Positions 36,729-48,303 of a stretch of 64,000 bases of DNA are shown here, piece after piece. The stretch's first letter is position 1. Each line of letters opens with the position of its first letter. The translations under genes were made by a program, and so were the position numbers. The notes beneath the pieces were generated by a model, which was not told where the DNA came from, made no database searches, and saw only the letters and a program-made list of their open reading frames with translations. The stretch is from Nyssa sinensis (Eukaryota > Streptophyta > Magnoliopsida > Cornales > Nyssaceae): contig VIRR01000516.1 of NCBI GenBank assembly GCA_008638375.1, positions 62,001-126,000 of the forward strand, read 5' to 3'.

Positions 36729-38134
36729 AAAACAATTTCCTAAACATATAAATGAAGATTAATTGGCATATGTAGTGCAACTTTGCAGATAAAGTTAAAT
36801 AGCCAAACAAACACCAAAATTACAAAACTTCATACTTAAGCTTTTAAGACTATTCTGTACTTAATAATGGAGTTCGTTTAGCCAAACAAAACTCGAACAA
36901 TATAGGTCCTTAAGAAATGCATCCTCTAAATCGTACTTAATGAATGTTTATCACTTCAATAGGACCCACGTAAGTTATGGATGAGATCAAAAAGCAAAAA
37001 AGGACCAAACGAAGGAAAAGAATGATCGCAAGGACATGTGAAGTAATTAGTTGAAACCCCTTTATCTATAGTGCACCATTTGTCCTTAGGGGAAAGATAA
37101 GAAGAAAGGGACTAACCCAAGCACAGTCCGAAAGACAAGAAAGCGTGGGTGACAACTTTCTAGAAATAGAGTCACCCGAGAATGAGAAATATGATAGTGG
37201 TTACAAAAAGGCCACCACGTGATCAAGTAAGGACGAGATACAATTATCAAGTGAGTAACCTTGAACCTTGAAATGGAGATTTCCATCAATTACAACTTTT
37301 ATAGTTTTATGATAAAACGTGCAGTGCCTTTACAGTTTTATGATGTTATATCAAATGTTTTAACTACATATCCTTAAATTTTTTATGTGATATGGATAGT
37401 TTAATGAAAAGTTTTACAAGCATATTTTTAACATGAAATTATACGCCATAAAAATGCTCATGACAAATAGTCATACCCAGTTAGAGGGTTAAGCCATATT
37501 CATGACTTAATCATGCCCGGTTGGGAGTTAAGCCAGGCTATGTAGGCCTAGAGCTCTAAATTATACTTAGTCTCCCAAGTGACTATCCAAGATAAAGCTA
37601 AAGAAAAATTGGCATATATGATTTCATTGCACAGTTACAAACAGTTTTTTACTCATTATATTTTACTCTTGCAAAACTGCTTAGTAAGAAAGCCTACATA
37701 ATTTCTTAATTATTAGTCACATGTATATGATTTCTAAATGCTAGTAACTTCAACATAAATCCATTTCCTACTATTCATGAAAGTTTATGAAAAAGGTTTC
37801 AAAAACCCATAACAGGGAACTCAAGTTATTCATGAGCTTTTCATGAAGTTCACAGGGTTTTTATCTTGTGAATTTTAGGTAGAGGTTCTGCAGCAAAATG
37901 GGTATATATATGATTAGAATACTATATATATATATATATATACATACAGAATGAGGGAAGAAAGAAAGAGTGTCGGCAGCACACTATGTGTATACTGTGT
38001 ATGTAATATTGTGTGTGTTTGTATATTATATATATATATATATATATCATGCAAAAGATCAAGCAACATTTAATGTTGGGAGTCAAAAGAAATCAGAAAA
38101 TGAAAGTATCAAGAAAGAGAGTCAAGGAAGGGAG

Positions 38135-38136
<2 letters not shown>

Positions 38137-38173
<37 letters not shown>
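38137..38173. repeat. GA dinucleotide microsatellite
   Basis: An uninterrupted AG run about 20 bp before the TATA box of G. Confidence 0.95.
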
Positions 38174-38177
<4 letters not shown>

Positions 38178-38194
38178 AGGCGGTTGATTTTGCG

Positions 38195-38203
38195 TATAAA
38201 TAG
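38195..38203 (+). promoter_or_regulatory. Probable LTR TATA box of G
   Basis: GCGTATAAATAGGGG directly after the GA microsatellite and before a purine-rich leader, equivalent to the box in E. Confidence 0.6.
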
Positions 38204-39964
38204 GGGTAAGGGGTCGTTGGGAAATTCATAAAAGAAAAGAGAGAAACTGAGAGTGAGAATCAAACTCTAAAGTTCAGAAGCGAAGCAAGGAAGAAACAGA
38301 GAAGGAAAAGAGTGGAATATGTGGGCCAAAAGCTTAACCAAAGTGAGTGATGTTCAAGTTCTGTTTTTAAAAATACAAAGCACGAATGCTTAGTTTAAGT
38401 GTAGAGACTGAAAGAGCATGGAATATAGATTCTTTTGCAAAGTGAACCATTGAAAATAGTTCAGAAACAAAGGTATAAATGTTTAGTTACAAGTTGGTAA
38501 AAATTGACATTTTATGTGTTAGAATTGAAATAAACAATATGAAGTTGTTCCCTTGTGGTGAAAAAAGAAAATAGGCCCAAACCAATGGCTAAGAAGCCAC
38601 GAAATAAGGAAAAATGGTATGGCCAAAAAAATGGGGTCTCACTAGACCCACTATTTCCCCTTATTCTTAAAGATTGAGAGGTTAAAATGAAAAACCAAAC
38701 CTAAGGTTGAAGTCCTTGTGAAAAATAGAAGAGAACTACATTGAGCTAGTGTTGAAAAGTGATTAGAAAATGGTCACCAGCACCGGGGAAAATGCCAAAG
38801 ACCCACCAAAGAAAAAGCACAGTATTGGGTTTAGGTTAGGGTCGGTTCGGGTTCGAGTTAGACCCGACCCACCTCACATAAGGCATGTTTCAAAACTATG
38901 TCATTTTTGTGTTATGAATTAAATAGGATTGGGGGGTGTTTGGCTACTGATGTTAGAAATTGAATTTAAAACCTAAACAGGAATGGGGATGGCTTATCCC
39001 AATTTGTGGACTTGTCCACTGTTTGGCTATTCCAATTTGGAATAGTGAATTCTAAAATTCTGATTTGGCTCAAATGTTTTAGAAATTGAAAAAGAGCCCA
39101 AAACTTATGTATCATTGTGATGTGGCCCAAAGTAATTAAATAAAAATATTTAATTAAATATTTTATAAATGAAAAAATTACTAAAATGCCCCTAAGTCAA
39201 ATATGAGTCAAATAGACTCCGGTTAAAATAAATGAATAATGAATTTTTATTATTTTGGGCATTCTGGACTCAACGGTGGAGTCTGATTTATAAAAATAGA
39301 TCCCAAGAAATAAAGACACATAAAAGTGCAAAATGACCATTTTGCCTTTCTTAGTACAGAAGTCCGAATAGAAGTCTGTAAAAGCCTAAACCAATTTTCT
39401 TTGAGATTCCAGACTCAATAATGGAGTCCATTTTACCCAAAGAAATACTTATAATATTGATATATGAAACTTGTTAAAAGTATAGGCTATATACATATAT
39501 ATAGCATTGATCTGAGGGATATATTTATTGATTAATAGGAACATCTAAAGGCAAGGAAAAGGTGAATTGACCTTTTATTGCAAGGACGGTGAACAGTTGA
39601 GGGTAAGTAAAATCCAATCTCTGCATGTGGTAAAGTTCTAGCCATGTCACACATTTGTTTCTTGTTACTGCCAAGTTTGTATTCCTATACATTCAGCTAT
39701 TATTTATTCTATAATTTGATGCTTATTCTAGCTTGTGGATATCGTTGAGTTTAAGTTTTATATCTTGATCATGTGATTATTATACATGTTTATATCAAGC
39801 CTAGAAAGGCAATAGTTCTTTGTGTGAGAACAGAAATATTCCACATTTTTATATTCTGGGTAGAATTATGATCTTGATATATTATTAAATACCGGAGTTG
39901 TACATAGTCATAATGTCTATTTGATGCTATTATAAGACCTACAAGGTCAACGTCTATGAGGGAC

Positions 39965-40355
39965 GAAAGTTAATTAACTACAAAAAATAAAGAGTCGGTC
40001 AAGGTTTACATGAGCAAGTCAGGTGGATGGATCTGATTGTGAAAGGGTAGGCCGAGTCCTACTATTATTAACTACAGTAAAAAGAGTAGGTCAAGGTCTA
40101 CATGAGCAAGTCAGGTGGATGGATCTGATTGCGAAAGGGTAGGCCAGGTCTTACTATTATCAACTACAGTAAAAATAGTAGGTCAGGGTCTACATGAGCA
40201 AGTCAGATGGATGGATCTGATTATGAGAGGGTAGGTCAGGTTTTACTATTATCAACTACAATAAAAGGATAGGCCGGGTATACATGAGCAATCAGGATGG
40301 ATCTTATTGCAATAGGGTAGGCCAGGTCCTACTGTTATATATCAACTATGGTTAT
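39965..40355. repeat. Tandem array of about four units of roughly 95 bp
   Basis: Units contain CTACATGAGCAAGTCAGG, GGATGGATCTGATT, AGGGTAGGCCAGGTC and CTACTATTATCAACTACA, diverging towards the right end. Confidence 0.85.
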
Positions 40356-41113
40356 TATCATATCTATTATTGCATTCATTTGGATGAGCATATTACGTTC
40401 CCAATCAATGAACATGTGGTTGCATAGAGCATCTCTTATATTGAGCAGTTATCTATTTGTGGCAGTACATTTATTGGTTAGGCCATATCCCTATTAATGA
40501 TTTATATATACTTGATATCGTTGGATGCTATCATAGGATGTGCCTTAGGCCCTAGGGGTTAGTTCAGTTGATTCACATTTGTGACTTGCTATTGTGACAT
40601 CTTGTTTTCTTGATTGGCTATCATATTGGCATAACCTTGTTTATCTTGGTTTATAAACTTTCTTATACTAACTTGACCCATGGTAGAGCAAATGGAGTTA
40701 CTTACTGGGCTAAGTTAGCTCATTATAGATTTATTTTGACTATTTCAGGTAAGGACGCCATAGTTTGAAAGTAAGGATTGAGATCTCGAACAGGCGTAGA
40801 GTCACTAAAGATACATATACTGCAAGGATATTTTGATAGTGAAGTATAGTACTCATCATATGTTCTCCCATCACCCCACGTCCTAGGGACACTTGTATTT
40901 AGAGTTTTTGGGTCTGTATATTTAAGAATTCTAATATTATAAATGCAAAAATTTCATTTAGTCTTCCGCTGTGTATTTAATTTTTGAAAGCATGTTAATA
41001 ACACTCACATATAAATGTTAAGTTAAAGTCAAAAGGAAAGATCCAGTTCGGCAAATGAGTCGAGCAGGTATCGCGATGCCAGATCCGCATAGGGTGGGTT
41101 CCGGGTCGTGACA

Positions 41114-44100
41114 GACACTGCCACTCGGACAGGTCGTACAGAATTAAATGAATTACAGAAGAGTGATAAAAAAAATTCTTTTATTAAATGTGGGAGCTAT
41201 ACATATGCAACTCATCCGATAACAAATCAAACTCTAACAACCATCAATCAGAATATCTCAAAGTGAAATTTTAATTATCATGAATCACCATTTAAGTCTA
41301 ACATCATCTTTAGTGTCACTATATCACAATAACTAATATTAACATTAATCTTACAAAATACCTATTCATATTATAACTTGGAGTTATACATCATCAACAT
41401 TATTCACAAACTCATCAGTAGTTCTACTAGTCGCATCATTGCATTTCCTTCCATGTGGTGCTACCTCAAAAATTGTTATAAATATGGAGTGAGCTAACTT
41501 AGCTCAATAAGTAAATTCCCTCGTTCTACCATGACACAGGGTTAGTTTAGGTAACAGAATACAACCAAATGACAAGCGAAAGGATATATAACAATAGCCA
41601 ATCACAAAGGAAAATAGATCAGTAAAGATGACCTGTGGGTCCAAAGGCATATCCCAAAGCAGCTTGAGAAAAAAGGTGATGTAAGAAATTTAGACAGTCA
41701 ATAATAGGGATTTAGCTCATACAATAATAGGCTGCTAAAAATCACAAGATATCATATCCAATCCAATGATAGGCTTAAAAAGCGTATCCACAACCAAAAA
41801 GTGATTCATCAGATTATGATCAAAAATAAGATATATGATACTAACAACATAGATGTAATAACAAATAGGGCTCGGCTACCCCTATAAGCACTCGTTCAGG
41901 TTTACCCCTCATCTGGGTTCTTGAATAGCACTAAGAGCTCTTATCAAATATCATGTCCTCCATGGACTAAGTGTTAGATATCATTCCCAATCACCGACCC
42001 GTAGGTCAAAATAAGCATATATAGAATCAAAATGGGCATTATGGCAGATACAACTCTGGACACTCATAATAATATCATAATCAACTGAATTCTACAAGGA
42101 ATGTACATATACGTAGAATATCAAATTCTCAACAGTGAAACACAACAATTTTTCAATATCCAAATCAAGGTTATAGAAATGTGCAAGCAATCACATCAAG
42201 ATATTGACAAATAAAATCTAAACATATCCACAAAGAAGTACAAGTGTCAAATTGTGAAATCAAATAACTATCAGGTATGTATAAAAGTACAAATTGGCAG
42301 CATCGAGAAAACATAACTGTGACATGGCTGAGGAATACCACATATTAGAGTTCAGGTTTACTTACATTAGGTTCTTAGCATCACATTCCCATATTAGTAC
42401 CATAGTAGCTATCCCATAGCCTTGTTCCATTTTTTCATCATTTGGGTGATCCTATAATCATGGATCAAAAATACATTGTATAATGAATTAGTATTCATTC
42501 TAATTCCAAATATTGTTATTCAGTGTCTTAATCTCTTTTCGAACTTAGTCTATTCAATTAAGGGTCTTCAAATTCCCAATTCAAGGTTCCCTAATGCCGT
42601 ATAACTTATTTGGCCCTTCAAGGGCAAATTGGTAATTTACATTTTTTAATGTCCCATATTTTTCGGTACATGATTTAAGTACTCGGACTCCATTTTGAGT
42701 CTATTCAGTCCCTATAACATTTATGTGGACTTACTAATTTTATTTTTATACTTCTGGTAACTTCATTAAGTCTTAAGGACGTATTCGTCATTTTTTTAGT
42801 TTGTTACCAAGTCTTATTTTTCTCAAAATGATGTCACCATCAAGTCTGAAATATTGAATATAAATAATTTAGGCTTTCTCGGATCTTAATTTGCATATAT
42901 GTGACTTACATTAAGCCTAGGGAAATTTTTATAATTTTACACTTTCACGTGTCACACTTTTTGGTGCTTTGTTTGCTAAAACGGACTACGTCGTTGAGTC
43001 TGAAACATCAAATAATGTTATAATATGTCACCTTTGACATTTAACTGGCTTTTGGATTACTAAGGGTAAAATAGTAATTACGATGTTTCACGTGTCTATA
43101 TTTCTAGGACTTCCTTTCACAAAACGGATCCAGCCATTGGGTCCGAAATGTCCCAAAATGTTAAAGTATGTATTTTCACAGTCATCAGAATTCGATTGGT
43201 CATTTAACTAATCATTAGGACGTATTAGGAATTATTCCAGCTTGCCCGTTCGTATTTTTCGGGATTTAATATCACAAATCAGACTCGTTCGTTGAGTCCA
43301 TAATGCCCAAAAATATTGGGTTGTGCTATTCTTTTATTTTAATTGGCCTTCATTTGACCTATTTTTGGCCTAAGGGCATTTTGGTAATTTCTCTTATAAT
43401 TAAAATGATTTAAAATTAATATTAATTAATTTCTGGGCCATTTCATAATTAACAGAAAATGTTAGTGTCATTTCGTATTTTACAAAAACTGTTAAGGTCA
43501 AATTACAATTTCAGAAACTATAAAATCCTAAACCATTTGATTCAGTTGGGTTCCAAGTGAACTAGTCCAAAACAGTATTGAATCAACCGGTTCGTCCAAT
43601 TCATTGCATCATGCTGATGTCATCATGATGTCAGCCCTACTTTTTATTTTTTTAATTCTTTTAAGTCAAAACGACGACGTCTCACTTAAGGTTTTAAACC
43701 CATTTAAGTCAAAATGACGTCAGACCCCACCCAGTTATTATTCTTCTTCCCCAAGACTCCGGCGAGGGTTCCAGTCACCTTCTTCGGCGTTGGTGACCAT
43801 CGTCGATTGATTTCCGGCCACTACCCAACGTGGTTCGATCCCATTTTTAGTGAGGGTTTCATTTCTAAGGTGGGTTTTTGGTTTCACTACACCATTGCCG
43901 TCGAAATAGGGAAGTTCAATGGGTATCCCACGAGACCCACTTTTTCGACGAGCACCTTCCTTCTCTATTTCAAGGCTTTTTAATCACTATTTTACTCCTA
44001 ATTTTCTCCTATAGGTTCCTGGGAGCTTAGGAAACATTTTCTTGTTCCTAAATCTAAACAAAATGATCAAAACAACACTTATCCAATTTACCCAACCGTA

Positions 44101-44746
44101 CCTACAACTTAGTATATTTTCATAGTCTCTTGACCATTTTTTATGCTTTAAGTTGTAGAATGTTCCTTGTTTCATGCTCTTTTGAGCCTTGTAATTAGTT
44201 TAGAGTTTTATTCAAGTTAGATCAAAAACTTAGTTTTTCATAATTTCGGGTCTTAGGGTTTCTTAGGGTTTTTAAGCTTAAACTTCTTCATTTTTCTTCT
44301 ATTTTCTTTCCTCTACAATATAAAACACATGCATGTATGTTCTAGGCCATAATCAGTTCAAAATAAATTTTTTTGGCAAATTTTCTAGAGAGAGAAAATT
44401 ACCTCTCTTTGGCTTTTCCTTCTTTCTACTGCTTCTTTCTTTTCCTTCTTGCTTTTGGTTTCTTCTTTCTCACCTTAGACAACCATGTCCTCCCTTCCTC
44501 TTCTTCTTCTTCTCTAGTTTCTCCCTTTCTTTTTACAATTCTCTCTCTCTTTCTACCCGCACACACATGCACACACACACACTCTAGTTTTATTTTTTCT
44601 TTCTCATATAATATACACATAATATATATATAGTACATATATATATATTTATTTAATTTTGCATGAAAATTAATTGGTTCATGTGAGGGTCCAATGAGGT
44701 GTTGACACCTCAGCTCTTGAGCATGCAGACTTAAAATTTCATGTAG

Positions 44747-44781
<35 letters not shown>

Positions 44782-45607
44782 TATGGGATATATAGCACAA
44801 AAGTACTGCAACCAAGTTGGCTATTCTTTTTGGTTATAAGATTCTCCCTCTTTTTGGTCTTGAGTTCAAAACTTTGGGCTAACACTTTTGGCCTTTTTTT
44901 CTCTATTTTTCTCTTCTTATGCCTTGTTTGAAATTTTGGGTGTGTTTCTTGAATTTTTGAAATTGCATTTCAATTGTCTTAAAATCTCTTGGTATTCTCG
45001 CAATGTTTTTGATTCTTGTATGCTTCACCTACACGTCATTTATTTTATTTTTGATACATTCCATCGTGTTTAGTTTATACCAAAAATATATTATTTTTAT
45101 TGAAAGATTCTTGATTAATTATATTTCTTCCTCATGTACTTGTATCACTTATTTATTCTCGTGATGTGTCGATTTCATAAATCGAGATCTTATCAAGTTT
45201 TCATAGCCTTTATTGTCTCATCTTGATTTATTTAAATGTATTTTAATTATTCTCATAGTCCATTATCATTATTGGAATATTCTTGATTAAATGCCCTCCC
45301 TTCATGCGTTATGCTAATCTTGCTCAAGTGCACTTCGTGTACTAATTTTACACATTCACTCATGTGTTAATCCTCGATTAATCACTAGTCGTAACTTCTT
45401 ATCAAGTCATGACCCTTGGCATTAAATTTCATTCTCAAATCGATCGTCTCTAATATAGGATTAATTATTTTCATCATTTATACATTTGCTTTCGTATTTA
45501 AGGGTCACTAGTCATAACTAGCGTTGCCTAAGGTTATTAAGTAAATTAATCTTGTAATAATTGTCATTATCGTTAATTGCTTTGCTTAATTGGGTCGAGG
45601 TGTTACA
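41114..45607 (-). repeat. Element C: long LTR-like element, start truncated
   Basis: The interior aligns with D1/D2 from about 50 bp inside their start (CACTGCCACTCGGACAGG compared with GACTGCCAGTTGGTCG). It ends GGGTCGAGGTGTTACA at 45607, followed by AGAAT. Modules lie at about 42640-43340, a decayed dyad GCTGATGTCATCATGATGTC near 43613, AAAACGACGACGTCTC near 43668, CT-rich sequence and an AT microsatellite. The uninterrupted TATAGGTTCCTGGGAGCTTAGG near 44013 shows what A looked like before the Gypsy/TRIM insertion. The ORF at 43714-43983 is not conserved and is not called. Confidence 0.75.
44750..44779. repeat. TA dinucleotide microsatellite
   Basis: An uninterrupted TA run in C just before a very degenerate tRNA-like stretch (44806-44880). 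Confidence 0.95.
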
Positions 45608-46223
45608 AGAATATTCTAACCTTTATTTTTTGTGTAATTAAAATGTTAAAGAAAGAAACAAAAAATAATGTATTACCTTTTTAATAAAAAAAATTAAGTC
45701 TTATAAGTTAAAGGGAATAAAAGTTAGATTTCTATCCAATTTATTTCTTTTAACATCTTTTAATTGGTATTGATGAGATTAACAATAATGACTTATTTTT
45801 TTCTTTAATTAAAGATTTCAATTCAAATCTAAAGCTAAGTACAGTAATATAAAAGATGAAGCATGTGTCTCCATTTCAAGGTTGGTTATAATGAGTTTAA
45901 GAACAAGTTGAATGTAATTTCAAAGAGTCCAAAACTCTATGGCACACTAGAAGTAATTCTAACAACTAATGCTCTTTACTTCTTCACCATCAATTTGGAT
46001 TATTTAATTCATATTGATAAGATTATTGTAATTGTAAACCCTTGATGGTAAAAATGTGCCTGATGACTGGTGGAAAGAAAAGCCCTGCTCCTTTCACAAA
46101 TCATTTACACAAAATAGATCAATTTGTTTCCATTAAATCTATGAAGGACTTTGCATCTGGTATGATAATGAAAAGCAATCAGTACAAAATATAAAAGAAC
46201 GAGTTGCTTATTTAAGCTAAATA

Positions 46224-46255
<32 letters not shown>
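45608..46255. other. AT-rich interval without recognised feature
   Basis: Between the end of C and the Copia 5' LTR. No LTR module, long ORF or RNA gene is seen, and the 60-codon ORF at 45863 has no recognisable domain. It ends in a TA microsatellite (46228-46255) into which Copia inserted. Confidence 0.6.
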
Positions 46256-46259
<4 letters not shown>

Positions 46260-46449
46260 AATGAATTAGGAAACTATTCTTAATGAATTAGGAAACTATT
46301 ATTATATTAGGTTTAAGACTCTCTCTTTTTGTTTCATTTTCTATTTAGGCCTCTTTATGTCTCTCCTATATAAAGAGGTTCCCTTGTGTACTTTATTAAT
46401 AGTTTTATATACAATAGAGATTTCTCTTACTTGTTCATCAAGTTTATCA
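46256..46449 (+). repeat. Copia 5' LTR
   Basis: TGTTAATGAATTAGG to AAGTTTATCA. A 20-bp unit, AATGAATTAGGAAACTATTC or close to it, is directly duplicated at its start; the 3' LTR has a single copy. A CTATATAAAGAGG TATA box lies near 46367-46379. Confidence 0.92.
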
Positions 46450-46450
46450 A

Positions 46451-46460
46451 GGTATTAGAG
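46451..46460 (+). other. Copia primer-binding site
   Basis: GGTATTAGAG directly after the LTR, a variant of the tRNA-iMet complement common in Copia elements. Confidence 0.8.
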
Positions 46461-46975
46461 TTATGGCTAAGGATCGTTCTTTCGGCTACCATTGATTTTT
46501 TTCTTTTTCGACGACCATCCAGAAGCTCCCAATCCTGGAAAGTAGACTCGTTGAAGTAATGAATCATTATACCCTGGCTTGAATGCGATCCAACCATAAG
46601 TCACTAAAATAAATTTTTGTTCACATAAACAGAAAATACAGAACCAGGGTTTTCCAATGTCGCCAAAATCATCGCAAAATACCACCACACGTGCCCATAT
46701 GCGCCACTGGAAAAAACTACAACAAAATTCATGCGCCGCACGTACCACTAGCAGTTTTACACGCGCCCACACGTGCCAATCCACATCAGCCCTAGCAGCC
46801 ACGTGGTAATTTGTGGTAGGTCACATCAACAAAGAATGCCACGTCAACAAATCCACGTGTCAACCACGTTAATATATCCACGTGTCAGCCATGTCATATT
46901 TAACATGTAGGCAGTCACTTTAACTGGTCTCGCCATGTCAGCAAATCCAAATGGCAGCCACGTTATGAGGAAACC

Positions 46976-48265
46976 TTTGCTTTTATTGCTTATCTCTCTT
47001 TTGTTGATACACTTCTAGCCCTTGCTACTTCTCGTCAGTGGTCTCTTTTTCAAATGGATATTAAAAATGCCTTTCTCAATGGGGATTTAACTGAAGAAGT
47101 GTAAATGAAATCTTCTCCTGGCTTACCTCATTTTTCTAACAAAGTCTGTCGACTACATCGAGCTCTTTATGGCCTTAAACAAGCTTTTCGAGCTTAGTTT
47201 TCTAAGTTTAACACCATTATCTCTCAGCTTGGTTTATCTAATAGCTCTTAGGACTCGATTCTTTTTATTCGCCGCACGCCCTAGGGCATCATCCTTATGT
47301 TGTTATATATTGATGATGTGATTATCGTTAGGGATGGTCCTAATGGAATTCAAGAGCTCGAGCACTTTCTCATTCAACAGTTTGAGATGAAAGATCGAGG
47401 TCCTCTCAATTACTTTCTTGGTTTAGAGATCTCCTCATCGTTTAATGGATACTATCTAACGCAGGCCAAGTACGCATCTGATTTGCTCTTGCAAGCTAAT
47501 CTGACTAACCACAAGATCACAGACACTCATACATAATCCAATGTTTGTCTTACTCCTCACAAGGGTGATCTTCTTCGTGATCATACTTTGTATCGATAGT
47601 TGGTTGGTAGTCTGGTATATCTTACTATCACTCGCCCTAACATCTCATATGTTATTCATCAAGTGAGTTAGTTTATGGAAGCACCTCGCTAAACTCATTT
47701 TGTTGTTATGCTTCACATCCTTCATTATCTTAAGGGGACACTATTCCATGGGCTATTCTTTTTCTCACAGTCTCCTCTACATTTTTATGCCTATACTAAT
47801 ACAGATTGGGCAAGGGATCCTACAGATCGTCATTCCACTACTAGTTACTGTTTTCTATTTGACACTTTTGTTGTTTCATCGTGCAGTAAGAAATAGACTA
47901 CTGTTGCCAAATCCAGCATTGAGGCTGAGTATCGGGCCCTTGTTGATACTACTTCAGAGCTTCTTTGGTTGAGATGGTTGTTACAAGACATTTGTGTCTT
48001 TCTTCCTACGACCACTTATATCTATTATGATAATAAGAGTGCTATTCAGATTACATATAATGATGTTTTTCATGAACAGACAAAACATATAAAGATCAAT
48101 TGTCACTTTGTCTGTCATCATCTTCTTCAGGGATCTATTTAGCTTCTCTCTATTGGTTCTCATGATTAGCTCGTAGACTTATTCACCAAAACTATTCCTC
48201 CAAGACGACTACATGATCTTATCTTCAAACTCAAGTTGATTTCTCGTACTCAACCTTGTGTTTGA
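46976..48265 (+). pseudogene. pol: Copia reverse transcriptase and RNase H remnant
   Basis: Begins abruptly within RT (WSLFQMDIKNAFLNGDL), then HRALYGLKQAF, the catalytic YIDDVII (YIDD at 47306-47317), YFLGLEIS and LVGSLVYLT. RNase H follows with SSIEAEYRAL, YYDNKSAIQ and KHIKINCHFV and ends near 48265. At least eight stops lie in frame, several where Gln or Trp is usual. Upstream, 46460-46975 has no recognisable protease or integrase, showing a large internal deletion. Confidence 0.93.
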
Positions 48266-48273
48266 GGGGGGGC
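48264..48273 (+). other. Copia polypurine tract
   Basis: GAGGGGGGGC directly before the 3' LTR. Confidence 0.85.
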
Positions 48274-48303
48274 TTTTAATGAATTGGGAAACTATTCTTG
48301 TAT
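48274..48303 (+). repeat. Copia 3' LTR, first piece
   Basis: TTTTAATGAATTGGGAAAC corresponds to the 5' LTR start, with TG mutated to TT. It is broken after TGTAT (48299-48303) by X2. Confidence 0.88.

Larger units (their letters stand above)
36729..41113 (+). repeat. F continuation and a second plus-oriented LTR-like element (G)
   Basis: No gene is seen. 36734-37960 holds a reversed module (about 36850-36890) and a reversed copy of the CCCTGTTATGGGTTTTTGAA segment found near the starts of other elements, so it continues F. From about 37960 a second LTR-like unit (G) has a GA microsatellite, a TATA box (38195-38203), a leader, reversed modules (39150-39440), a tandem array (39965-40355) and the terminal CCGGGTCGTGACA at 41113. 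The F/G boundary and G's start were not resolved. Confidence 0.6.

Noticed and set aside
46467..46802. 111-codon minus ORF
   Set aside because: It is antisense to the Copia leader region and has no recognised domain.
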